Shown: positions 11,962 to 23,050, counted from the first letter of the stretch. The stretch is DNA of 64,000 nt from Turbatrix aceti (GCA_963969345.1 OZ017769.1:8931725-8995724), one strand, 5' to 3'. Notes: a model not told the origin generated them from the letters alone. Numbers and translations: made by a program.

Positions 11962-13130
11962 CTAATAATACTCAGCAATAGTTCCCGCGCAAATTGTGTA
12001 CAGTCCGACGTCGATCATTGTCTGAGTCATTGTGCCAGCCGACCATTTATCCGCATTTGGTCCGACATAAACCGAGTATCCATTACTCGGGGTCTTTGTC
12101 AGATTACTGTACACGCCAATCTGACCGTTCGGATAAACTAATTTGTTTGATTTTACATAGTTTCCAACTACGTAATATTTATTTCTGACTAAAATTTATA
12201 TTAGATCGTGTAATTCTCAACCTTTACCAAACTATTGTTTTACTTACCACCAAAGTAATCTCTTAGATCAAGGGTCGTATAAATGCTTTCGGTAGCAAGA
12301 GTAATGACATACGAGCTCCATCCGCATGCCGCCAGGCACATATCCCACGAGATAACGGCCATTGGCACGGATGTGTTCAGCGTTGTTATCTGCATAAGAT
12401 TCCAGCAAATGAAGGTATTGTTTTGTGTTCCCATTTTTTCAAGATCTCTAAACAAAGCTAAAGTTGTAGGACATTCTTTTCGTCTTGGGAAAAGCACGCA
12501 TATTTTCGTAGCATTATAATACATTGTTCTTACAGCCGGATGATATTGTGCACATTCCGAGTACTAAACATTTTGTTAAAACATCACTTTTAATACGCTG
12601 GACAACTTACAGTAAGCAAAGTTGTATAACATAAATATTTTTCCAAGTAGCGAGATTTGAATCCGTCGGGACATTCATCATTATCGGTTATCCAGGCTTA
12701 AAACGACAAACAAGTACGGAATAACAGTGTTGTAAGTGTGAGTAAACGTTATTTTCACAACCACTTTTCTGATAAACATACCGTTTCCAATTAACAGCGG
12801 CAGCAAAGGATCGTAAGTCGAATATACCCATGAAGAATTGACATTTCTAATATAATAGTTGCAGGCCATAGGTGATGATACCATGTTTCTTACAATGCCG
12901 ATAAGCCTACACAACTTTTGGTAGTACCAAAATGAAGTGCATGTTAGGGTGCCGACGTACTGCACACATTGTTCAGCGCATGCCAAATCATTGGCGATAT
13001 TTGAAATGTTTTTAAGCGAAGATCCTTGAATAGTGACTCCAAGAAGCATGAAAAAATTCACGGGTGTAAATGAGTGAAAACTAACTAGAAGAAACAGTAC
13101 AAAAAGTATAAAAAGAATGTGTCCTTTCAT
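11962..13130 (-). CDS. Secreted PAN/apple-like cysteine-rich protein, copy 2
   Basis: Four exons (13130-12782, 12696-12611, 12563-12248, 12188-11962) have exactly the same coding lengths as copy 1 (349, 86, 316 and 227 nt) and encode 325 aa. Signal peptide, Cys positions and the C-terminal TICAGTIAEYY are retained; most changes are conservative, for example DLACAEQCVQ and LCRLIG. The frame is intact throughout, so it is probably functional. The first intron is longer than in copy 1 and its acceptor reads TTTTAAG where copy 1 has TTTTCAG; an A at -3 is a weak acceptor, so some mis-splicing is possible. It is convergent with ARM copy 2 and divergent from ARM copy 3. Confidence 0.72.
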
Positions 13131-13996
13131 TTTTTTAAACTAAAATAGTGATTTTTTCAACGAAAACTATGTTAAAGACTACATGATGTCTTAAATCCAG
13201 GAAACAGTAAAAATGTTTCCTGGCAACGTGATTGTCTTAGAATCATTGCTACGCAATTTTTTTAATGCACAAATTACGTACACAACGTAGTCTAGTGCAT
13301 ATATAGACTACGTAGCATGCAACTGACTGGTATTTGTTCGTTGGTATGTGAAAAGTATGGCCTTTGACGCCCGCCGCCTGTGGACGGGCGGTATAGACTC
13401 AACAATAATAACTATTGATGAGACTAGCACGCAAATTTTTAATTTTTTTTAAGAAAAAAATTTTAAATCGAAAAACAGCAACAAATAAGAAACAAAAAAA
13501 TCATTTGATTGGAAACCGATCAAAAACTGTGTCAAAATAAACATTGCCATTTGAAATTGTGTTTTTGTCTTTTGGAAGTCCGCACGCATGCTGCATTCGA
13601 TCTCACTATGCGTTCGCGCGTCGATGAACAAAAAATGTAAAATTGGTTGTGCCTTTTTTAGGTCTTCTTTTTGGCAACATTTGTTCAAACTGCTGTACGA
13701 CAGATCCTATATGATTGAACTTCATGTAAAATAAATGTTACCTTAGGGGAAGCAATAAGTTAAGCTCAATTTAGAGAAAAAATAATGAATAGGTTTTCAA
13801 ATCGTTTTCGGAGTTTAGATCTTGTTTACCTCATTGCTCTTCTGTGGATCAGTTTTCACACTGCTTCTTTTTTTTCTTACCACGCTTTTATCATTGTTTC
13901 GTTTTTCGCCATTTTTCATACTTTTTGCTCTTTTTCTACGATTTTTGTTACCTTTTCAGATTCTTTCTCGTTTACTTGGTCACTGTCTTCTCTATC
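13131..13996. promoter_or_regulatory. Duplicated divergent promoter region of secreted copy 2 and ARM copy 3
   Basis: This region matches 8443-10020 at both ends and lies between divergently transcribed genes, so it should hold both promoters. The last 190 bases are nearly identical to 9830-10020, including a pyrimidine-rich stretch and a CCTTTTCAG acceptor about 40 bases before the ATG at 13997. No TATA box is obvious. The centre is A-rich and differs from the first copy. Confidence 0.5.
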
Positions 13997-15570
13997 ATGG
14001 CGGATCCTGCTGAAATACACGAAAACGGCGTTCAGCAGGGGTGCAACACCGAAGCTGTAGCCGACGCTGGCACACGTGAGTATTTTTGAAACTATATGTG
14101 CTTTTTTGGGGACACTTTCATTTTCGTTACCTAAAGTTGTTTTTTTGCAGAGGATGACTCGACCATCCCTCCCACGGAAGCGTGGCGGTTGTTGGTCAAA
14201 TTCCCGTTGCACCCCTATCGGAGAGTCTTCCTCAAGTTGTTGAACATTCAATTGTTGTACTCGGCGCTTCCCGTTGACGCAGTCGTTGATACCGGTCTTC
14301 ATTTAGTTCTGATTAAGCATCTGAACGACGCACCATGGAGGGTGCAGTTCGAGTCTTATCGCATTCTGTGCAGAATCGCCATTGGAACCCTCGGTCAGGT
14401 TCAGAAGGTTGTGGATGCCGGCGTGATACCGGCTTTTTTGGAGGGCGTCGAATCAACTGGACATTGCGACTGTTGGCTAGGCTTGGCCTACATCGCCACC
14501 AGAAGTGTCGCTTACCGCGACGAGGTCATCCAGTGCGGAGCGATTCCCAAATTCGTCAGAGCGTGCAAAGCCAGCTCGAAGCTTAATGACCAGAGCGTTG
14601 TTCCACTGTCGATTATGGCGCGTATGCTTTGTCGGTACAATGACGACCAAATCAGTCGCGAGATTCAAACTGCTATCATACCGTGTTTACTCGAACTCAT
14701 CAAGCGTCCCGTCAGTTTTTTTCTACTTTTTTATAATATTGTTTTTGTTCATGTTTAAGAGCCCAGCTGTCGGCCTATATCGTTCCTGGATAATCTATAA
14801 CGTCAGTTCTGCGTTTGTACTTCTCTGCTCCGAGGACGATGATCAATTAGTTTTCCTTAACAGCTTCAATGTTGTCGGCGTTTTCGTGAAGTTTCTTGAA
14901 CATTCCCATACCAACGTTGTCTTCAACGCTCTGTCTGTCTGTTGTAGTTTTGTGCGTGGCAGCACAAAACAGGCAGTCCTCGACCACGGCTTCCTTGGCT
15001 ATGTTCCTCGCATTTTCCGTTCCAACTTTTCGAGGCTACATGTTTGCATGTGCAAGGTGCTGGCGTACATTCTCACAAACGACGAATCTTGTGTGCAAGC
15101 GGTCTTCGACGCCGGCATCATTCCCTTCCTCATGAAAGAGCTGGAGCACGAAGAATTTGGCGTCAAATGCGCCGCAATCGCTTGTTTTGCCAAAATCTGC
15201 ATTGGCCAATCGCCGCTCCATTGTTTTCAGCTTGGAAGATGGCGCCTAATTCCCGTGATTACGCCTCTCCTGATTACGCCTCTCCTTACATTTCAAGACC
15301 ACTTATTCCAATGCAGCGTTTTGATTATCATCGAATCTATCCTAAATATCACCAATGTTCTGTGGGTTCAGTCATGTGTGTTTTTTTTACTTTGACATTA
15401 TTTTCAGAGAACTTGATGGTTTTCTCTACCAGTTCATGTACCAATTTCAAGAAAAGGGCGGATTGGGCCTGCTTGACAAAATCCGGCAAACCGGTACAAA
15501 TTCGATGCGCGAACTCGCCGACGAGATCTACGGCTTCTACAGAATTCTAGGCCCCCTCGCTGCTGCTTAG
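13997..15570 (+). CDS. Importin-alpha-like ARM-repeat protein, array copy 3
   Basis: Four exons: 13997-14075, 14151-14710, 14760-15361, 15408-15570 (467 aa). Exon 1 encodes the same peptide as copy 2. ARM phrases include VVDAGVIPAFLEGVE, CWLGLAYIATRS, FVRGSTKQAVLDHGFLGYVPRIF and DAGIIPFLMKELEHEEFGVKC, and the tail is FQEKGGLGLLDKIRQTG. The third exon cannot start at the site used by its paralogs. The only in-frame acceptor I find is GTTTAAG before 14760, which adds SPAVGLYRSW and neighbouring residues between two repeats. That acceptor lacks a good pyrimidine tract. It also carries a duplicated ITPLL unit (VITPLLITPLL) near residue 390. The reading frame is otherwise intact. Confidence 0.8.
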
Positions 15571-16360
15571 TTAGGGCAGTTGCCGTTCAACCTTTTCCAT
15601 GATTCATACGTGTGTTCTGTTTTTCTTTCAGTTTTTTTCATAATTTGTATTCATTTTTTCCATGGTTTTGTTATAACGGATCACCGAAAATACGCTACAT
15701 CGATACAGGTAACCGATAAGTTTGGATTTTGAGGGGGGTGAAGTTCGCCTGCATGACGCGTGCATAGTGTCCCCCGTTGCAATTGCGCAGTTTTCCTTGT
15801 TTTTAGTTTTTTTTGCTGCGAGACTCGCTTTGGCGTTGTTTCCGCGGACTAGTTTCGTTTTATGGAATCAGCGTACCCGAATTAGTTAGTATGCCAAGTT
15901 TGACGCCATACGCCAGTCAAAATTAGGCATGAGAAGGAAATTATGCCGAATACGATAGGTAAACAAAAAACCATTCATTTTTCACTTTTCGCGTCGAGAC
16001 GAACGTTGTCGATTACTTCACTCGTACCTGAACTCAAAATTCTGGGAATTCGGGTCGGTTTGAGTCAGATCAGATCAGTACACGGACATATCAGATAAGA
16101 TCGCAGATGATGCTTTTCGGATCCAAATAATATATCTGCCATCTTTGATTCGAATTGTCCTGTCACGAAAAACTTTTGATGTTCATACTTTTCCCAGCGC
16201 TCTGATAATATTCTTTTTTTGTACCCATTTTGTACGAATTTTATTACTTTCTTTTTGACCACTTTGTCATGCATGCATGTTCTTTTTTCACCGTTCTTTA
16301 TTACACTTGTTTTCAGTTTCTTATGTCTTTTTTACTTTTTTCATTGTTTTTTGTATTTAG
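15571..16360. other. Intergenic spacer between ARM copies 3 and 4
   Basis: No gene is supported. The part just after the stop (about 15640-15780) is recognisably similar to the sequence after copy 4 (about 18500-18640), including a GGAGGGGG-like run followed by GTTCGCCT, so the 3' flank belongs to the repeated unit. The end is pyrimidine-rich and closes in TGTATTTAG directly against the ATG of copy 4. Confidence 0.5.
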
Positions 16361-18423
16361 ATGGGTCAAATCATGTCAATTCCCATTCAACATGGCATCG
16401 CCGAGGCCGTTCAGCATGGCATCAACACCAAAACCACCTCCGTTGTGAAAACTGTTGTGAAAACTGCCGACGCTGCAACTCGTGAGTTTTTTGTCAAAAA
16501 ATTACCTAAAGTTCTCGTTTTTTTCATTTGAGTTACCTAAAATGTTTTTTTTTATAGAGACTGCCCCACAAATCGTCTCCCCCAAAGACGCGTGGTTTAT
16601 GTTGACCACCGACTATCCCACTCTCGACGAGCGAAAATTCATTCTCAAGTCTCTCAAAGACCAACTTTCGGGACCGTCACCTCCCATCGACGCCGTCATT
16701 GAAGCCGGTCTTCTCCCCGTTCTGATTGAAAATCTGAGCTATAAAAATCTCAGGGTGCAGTACGAGTCTTACCGTATTCTGTCCTACGTCGTGGCAGGAA
16801 CCACGGATCAGGTTCAGAAGGCTGTGGATGCCGGAGTCATTCCGGCCTTTATCCATGGCGTTGGGTCGAACGATGTCTATATTGTAAGACATTGTTGGTG
16901 GGGCCTCTCCCGTGTCATCCGCAGCGGCGGTATCACCAACCGCGACAAAGCAATTCAGTGCGGAATCATGGACCAGTTCGTCATCGCGTGCAAAGGCGTC
17001 TCAAGCACTACGAACAAAATAGCCTCAGAGCTGTCGAAAATGGCACTGAAGCTTTGTGAGTACAAAAATCCACAAATCAGTCGGGAAGTTCAATCTGCGC
17101 TTGTGCCGTGTTTGCTGGAGCTTATCAAGCATCCCGTGAGTTTTTTTTACCATAATATTAAAAAAAATATTTTAAATTTACGTTCTAAATTATTTTTTTT
17201 GTTATTTCCTTTTTTTATTTTATTTTTTCGTTACCATAATTTTCTTATTTTCCTTTATTTAAATTTAAATTTTAAATATTTTTTTATTATCTACTTTTTT
17301 TATATTTATTTTTTTTTGTTATTGTAATTTCAATTTTTTTTATTTAAAATTAAAATTTAAGGTTTTTTAAAACAAAAATAAAAAAAAAATTTTTATATAT
17401 TTTTTATAATTTTAATAATTTTTTTTACATAAAAATTTTTTTTTGGATAATTTGTGTTTTTTTCAGAGTAATCATGGAGTAATCGAGAATGCCTCTTTTG
17501 CGATTACGTTTCTGTGTACCGAGGACGACGATCAACTCGTCTTCCTCAACGGCTTCAACGTTGTCGACGCGGTCGTGAAGCTCCTTGAACATCCCCATGA
17601 CGACATTGTCGACAACGCTCTGTCTGCCTGTTGTAGTTTTGTGCGTGGCAGCACGAAACAGGCAGTCCTTGACCACGGATTTCTGGGTTACTTACCCCAT
17701 ATTTTTTCTGATAGAATTCAGGTGCTTCACGACGCTGCGTGCAACGCGATATCTCACATTCTCATAGGCGATGAATACCACGTGCAGGCCGTCTTCGACG
17801 CCGGTCTCATCCCCTATATCATCCGAGAACTTGAGCACGACGATTTCGATCTCAGGAGCAACGCTGTCTGGTGCCTTAACAACATTTCTCTCTCCGAATC
17901 GACGCTCCAGGTTTTGCAGCTCGGCAGATGGGGCGTTATTCCGGGGGTTACGCCTTTACTCGCTATTCAGGACGACGAGTTTCAGCGCAACGTCTTGGTT
18001 ATCATCGGTAACGTTCTATCGGCTGCTGATGATCTGTGAGTTTCGCCCCCGTGTTCTGTTCTTAAAAAAAATTAACACTTGATTACCGGAGTCGACTTTT
18101 GCTCAAAAACTCACAAAACTGCGTGCCTTTTTATCTTTAACGATTTTGTTGTTTACAAAATTTAAAAAAAAATCACAAAAGTGTAGAAAAAGATTTTTTT
18201 TCAAAAAAATTTTTTATCGGTGCATCAGAGCTTTTTTTTTTACTTTGACATTATTTTCAGTGAACTTGATGTTGATCTTTACCAATTCATGAACCAATTT
18301 CAAGAAAAGGGCGGATTGGGCCTGCTTGACACAATCCGGCAAACAGGTACAAATTCGATGCGCGAAATTGCCGAAGAGATTTACGACTTCTACACCGATT
18401 TCGGTCCCTGCGCTGCTGCTTAA
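16361..18423 (+). CDS. Importin-alpha-like ARM-repeat protein, array copy 4
   Basis: Four exons: 16361-16481, 16558-17135, 17467-18035, 18261-18423 (476 aa). The longer first exon (MGQIMSIPIQHGIAEAVQHG...) is still not IBB-like. ARM phrases include AVIEAGLLPVLIENLSY, DAGVIPAFIHGVG, CWWGLSRVIRSGG, RGSTKQAVLDHGFLGYLPHIF and DAGLIPYIIRELEHDDFDLRS. One repeat keeps an importin-alpha-like Trp and Asn (AVWCLNNI, about residue 367), the best-preserved groove helix in the array. The tail is FQEKGGLGLLDTIRQTG. The second intron (331 bp) is almost pure A/T. A TTTAG acceptor abuts the ATG, which suggests trans-splicing directly at the start codon. Confidence 0.85.
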
Positions 18424-19181
18424 TTATACTGCAATTCCCGTTCATTGTACGTTTTTACGTGTATTCTATAGTCTTCTTCCAGATTTTTTGTTACTATTGT
18501 TTTGTTGTTGTTTATCCATGTTTTGAATGGATTTGTTATATTTTGCCACTAAAAATAATCGGCATCGATAAAGGGGTTTGGAGGGGGGGAGTTTGCGAAC
18601 TAGTTCGCCTCTACATGCATGAGATGAGTGCCCTTTTGCCGCTGTACGGCGATCGATGATCAAACCATCGGCTTGGCAGAAAAACTTCCTGCAGCACGTC
18701 AAAAAACAACACCACTTTTTGAAAAGTCTTTGATTGAATTATCGAAAAATTTTTTACAATTACAAATTTTAGTTTTTTTGCTATTGTACGAGTATTTTTT
18801 TCGAATATCGCGAGCATGCTGCGTTGATGACAACGTGCGTTCGTTCTGCGTGATGACTCAAAAAAAAATAATGCCGAGCTTCTTGAAGAATGTGTTTATC
18901 TTTTATTATTTTTTTTGTCATTACGATGATACTATTTTAAAAATGGATCATGATATGGTACTACTCTCAGTATCAGGCTCAAATCTGATAAACATTTTTC
19001 GGGCGTACAGGTTCGCCCGGCCCAGACCGCTGTTGTTCGCCTTTTTGATCAATTTTTCCATTGTTATTATTTTCTTCTTTCAACTTTTTTTGTCGGTTTT
19101 TGCACTTTTTCCTGTTTTTTTCGTTGTTTTGCCTTTTTTTTCATTTTTATTACTTTTTTTAGACTAACTTCACTAACCATC
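18424..19181. other. Intergenic spacer between ARM copies 4 and 5
   Basis: No gene is supported. The start resembles the flank after copy 3; the end is T-rich with a TTTTTTTAG acceptor about 20 bases before the ATG at 19182. One frame across 18628-19167 is open but is low-complexity Phe/Leu sequence from T runs and I do not consider it coding. Confidence 0.5.
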
Positions 19182-21426
19182 ATGGCGGATTCGCCTCCGG
19201 GGCACGAACGGGTCGACGAAGGCGTTCAACACGACAACAGCGCCATTGCCACACGTGTGTTTTTTTAACGACACTTTTTATGTAACGTTGTTTTTTTTGC
19301 AGAGCCAGTCCAAATCACCTCGCCCCGGAAAGCGTTGAGCATGCTGGCCAGCAATCCGTCACTTGCCGATCGACAAGCCATCTTCAGATCCATCGGAGAC
19401 CAACTTTTGGGCCCGAGACCCCCCACCGAGACCGTCATCAAAACCGGGCTACTCCCAGTTCTTATTGAAAATCTCAGCTTTCCGAATTCTGTGGTACGGT
19501 ACTACTGCGCGTTGGCGCTCACCTCTATCGTCTCCGGATCTGACGATCAGGTTCACAGGGCTGTGGAAGCCGGTGTGATCAGGGCCTTCCTCAGTGGCGT
19601 GGACTCAGAGCATCCGTCAACCGTGGAATGGTGCTGGAAGGGCCTGGCCATCGGTGCCGGAAATGATTTTGTGGATCACGCAATTCAGTGTGGAATGGTT
19701 GACAAGTTTGTCGAAGCAGTCGTAATGCTAGATGTCGCGAACATTACGGATGACCTCGGTCTTAACCTGGCATTAGCGTTGTCGGAGGTGGCAGAGAGAC
19801 TTTGTGTCCACATTAAACACCAGACGAATCGCGAGATTCAAAATGTGATAATGCCTTGCTTGGTGGAGCTCATGAAAACTCGCGTTAGTTTTTTTTTAAA
19901 TTTAATTTGAAAATTGAAAAATAGAAAGTTTTATTTAAAAAAATATATATATTTATTTTATTATCAAAAATATTTTTTTATTTTTGTAATAATAAAAAAA
20001 GAAAAATATTTTTAAATTTTAATAAAAAAATTTTAAAATTTTTATTAATTAAAAAATTTAAACTATTTTTAAATTTTAATAAAAAAATGAAAAAATATTT
20101 TTTTTTATAAAATTTTTTTATTCATAAATTTTAGTAATCAGTTTTTTCTTAAAATTTAATTTTTAAATTCCGTCAGTTTTTTTATTTCAGATTTAAAGTT
20201 TTGTAATAAAATTAAACATTTTCAAAATGTAAATTTTTTATGCATTTTTTATTCGTGTTTTTTAGGATGATACTGTAAAGGAACACACCTGCTATGCCAT
20301 GGGACATCTCTGCGCGAATGCTGACGAAAAACTCATCCTTCAGTTCGGCTTCAACATTTTGGATTTTGCAGTGTCGGTGCTAAAAACCGAGAACGAAGGC
20401 GTCGTCAACGGAGCGCTGTTCATTTGTTCTGGTTTTGTGAAGAGCAGCACGAAACAGGCACTCTACGACGCAGGCTTTCTCGGCTGTTTTCAGCGTTTAT
20501 TCAATTTCGAAATGTTTGAGTTACACGTGGAACTGTGCGATGTGCTCTCGGTTGTTCTCGAAGGCGGCGAGAGTGACGTGCAGGCGATCTTCGACGCTGG
20601 AATTATTCCATTTTTGATGGATGATCTGGAACACGATGAATTTGACGTCAAATACGGTGCGGTCACCTGTTTTGGCAAAATCGAATCTCGACGCCAACTT
20701 TTGCAACTCGGAAATTGGGGTCTTATTTCGGTTATTACGCCTCTCCTTTCCTATCAGTACGACGAGTTCCAGCAGAAAATTTTGATTATCATCGAAAACG
20801 TTCTGAGCGCTGCTCATTATCATTTTCCGTGGGTTTTTTTTACGGTTTTTAGTTTTTTTTATGTGTACATAATGTGCAGTGCTGTCGGGTACCCGACCCG
20901 AAACCGGACCCATACTCGGACCCGACCCGAAATACCCGGGTTTTCGGGTCGGGTACCCGAAAGTTTTGAGTCCGGGTACCCGAAAACCCGAAAAAAAAAA
21001 CACCATTGGTCTTGAAAATGTCAGTTTTCTTACAAAAAATCTTGAAATATTTTACATTTTTATTCTCAAAACAGCAGTATGCCGATTTTAAACGTTTTTA
21101 AATGCGAAATTTAGTTTGTGTGAAAAACTTATTTTTTTGAGCGCAAAAATACAGGTTTTTGTCTAAAAATTTCGGGTTCGAGCACCCGAAATTTTCGGGT
21201 CCTTGTCGGGTTTTCGGGTCGGGTATCTGTCATTTTTGGGAACCTGACAGCACTGATAATGTGTAGTTTTTTTAGCGAATCCGATGAACTCTCCCAATTC
21301 ATGGATCAGTTTGAAGCAGAGGGCGGACTGGGTCTGCTTGATAATGTTCGACTAACCGGCACGGATGAGACGCGTTCGATTGCCCACTACATCAATTGCT
21401 TCTTTACCGCCAGCGATGCCGCCTGA
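19182..21426 (+). CDS. Importin-alpha-like ARM-repeat protein, array copy 5
   Basis: Four exons: 19182-19254, 19303-19883, 20266-20828, 21276-21426 (455 aa). Exon 1 (MADSPPGHERVDEGVQHD...) is related to copies 2 and 3 and lacks a basic IBB cluster. ARM phrases include VIKTGLLPVLIENLSF, VEAGVIRAFLSGVD, SSTKQALYDAGFLGCFQRLF and DAGIIPFLMDDLEHDEFDVKY, and the tail is FEAEGGLGLLDNVRLTG. It is more divergent from the others than they are from one another, for example CWKGLAIG where they have CWLGL. The second intron is AT-only sequence of about 380 bp and the third intron carries a hAT-type MITE. No frameshift is present. Confidence 0.85.
20877..21255. mobile_element. hAT-superfamily MITE with 8-bp target duplication
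   Basis: A 379-bp non-coding element lies in the last intron of ARM copy 5. Its ends are inverted repeats beginning CAGTGCTGTC, with 16 of the outer 18 bases matching. It is flanked on both sides by the identical 8-mer ATAATGTG (20869-20876 and 21256-21263). An 8-bp duplication and CAGTG ends are diagnostic of hAT elements. The subterminal regions are full of CGGGTACCCG and CCCGACCCGAAA motifs in both orientations. There is no transposase, so it is non-autonomous. The perfect duplication suggests recent insertion. Confidence 0.9.
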
Positions 21427-21600
21427 TTTATTATCTACTATTTATTTATTTACAACTTCACTGATACTCATACATTCATTGTCCGTATTCTGTGCCTTGT
21501 TCTGTTTTTTTTTTCAACCTGAAACAGAACCAAAACAGCAACCGAAAATGATTTTTTTGGGTATTTGAACCGAATTTTTAAAAATATTTTAGAAAATTGG

Positions 21601-23050
21601 TTAACCGGGGTCGAGAAACTTTCTTGCCAGGGTTGCTGCCTCGCAGGACCCGGACCACTTCTCCGGTAGGTTGGTATTGTCCATGAACGGGAGCGTCGAC
21701 GCCATGCCTGCAGCGTGAAGGTGCGCCGTCCGGCAGATCTGACAAACGCCCCACGGTCGTTCCAGCCAGTCGTGATGCTGGCCGTCGAGGAAGATGACTT
21801 CGTAGTCCCTGCGCCAGTCAAAGTACAGTCTAAATAGAACGCAGGATTTTTTTTAAATTTGGTGTTTGTTCAGGGCAAAAAAAAATTAAATTTTTTTTAA
21901 ATGTTTTTAATTTAAAAAAACTCACTTGTAAGCGTTTTTGTCGTTCATGAGATCGTTAAGATGCGCCCCCATATCTTCGAGAGTATTGTAGTCGTCGAAA
22001 GCGATGAACGACCACGGCGGAACGTATTTCTCGACAATGGAACGCTGGAGAACGATCGGAATCGCGTTGTGACCGTATCCCTGGTTCCAGAGTTTTTCCG
22101 TAATGTAGTCTGTGCAGATGCTGTTCTCCAGGGCCATGTAAAAATGATATCTGAAGTCATACAAACTTTTAAAAAAGCTCCAACGTCTCAGAAAAAATGA
22201 TTACACTTTATCGATGTCGTTTTCGCAGTCCGCTCCCTTGTCGCACTTCAGTTCAGAACAAGCGCCGAAAACGTCGACTTTTACATAAGCTTGCAGCTTT
22301 TCGACCAGCTTTTCTCTCAGACTGTTCGTGTCGCAGTGGCTGACAAACCACGCAGCGGCCTTTGTCTTTCCGGCGACGACCGCGTCATCGATGACCGACA
22401 CATTGGCTGGAATCCGACTTCTTTCTGCCAACTTTACCGTGTAGCCGTAGGGCGAAGCCCCCGGGCTGTCGTGTCGGTAGCTAAAGGTGAAGTTGAACTG
22501 ATTATCAAATTCGAAAGAGTACGCCGGAGACTCCTGGCTGAAGTAGACGACAAGGGCATCTGGAAGCCTTTTTTTGGGCACTTGGACAGGTGACGATGTA
22601 ATGATGACGTCAGCATTGCTCGAGGAATTCGCGATTTCACATTTCCAGTCGAGACACCCATTCAGATTACTCTTATCGAGTCCAAAAGGAGCCCAGAGTT
22701 TTTTCGGAGACGATTCTGCTGAAAACAAAAAATGTGGTTTGGACAAATTTTTTTTAGAAAAAAAAATTACTGAGTAAGTCGGGATCAATGACGATACGCG
22801 AAGCCAGAGATTCGGCTTCGGGCAGCGTAAGGATGCTCTCGCAGAACAGATGCCGGTTACGGTAGATCAACAGAACGGGAGGATCGGTCTTGAAAACATT
22901 GACGAGTGCGACGATGATTTTGTAGAGCGCGGCAATGACAAGAACGGATGCGATGACTCGTCGCCACTTGTACGGTATAGGCAAACGGCCACAAAACCGA
23001 AGTGCCCGGACAAAGAATAGCCGTGACCCGGTGATCCCACGGATTCTCAT
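21601..23050 (-). CDS. Alpha-1,3-fucosyltransferase (GT10, Golgi type II membrane protein)
   Basis: Four exons (23050-22771, 22718-22205, 22150-21926, 21829-21601) give 415 aa. A short basic cytoplasmic N-terminus is followed by one membrane anchor (about residues 32-52, VIASVLVIAALYKIIVAL), the usual Golgi type II layout. Catalytic-domain landmarks: VVYFSQESP, the YRHDS...PYG motif, VDVFGACSELKCDK, and the donor-site signature FYMALENS-CTDYITEKLW followed by IPIVL and PPWSFIAFDDY. These place it in GT10, which transfers fucose from GDP-fucose to N-glycan or LacdiNAc GlcNAc. The second intron only works with the inner GT of GTGTAATC and the TTCAG acceptor, giving DKVYHFY. Which fucose linkage it makes cannot be told from sequence. 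Confidence 0.9.

Noticed and set aside
18628..19167. 179-codon frame before ARM copy 5
   Set aside because: Phe/Leu-rich from T runs in an upstream region, with no homology to the array genes.
20879..21015. Extension of ARM copy 5 exon 3 into the GGGTACCC-rich sequence
   Set aside because: The GTGGG donor used by all paralogs precedes it, and the sequence belongs to a hAT MITE.
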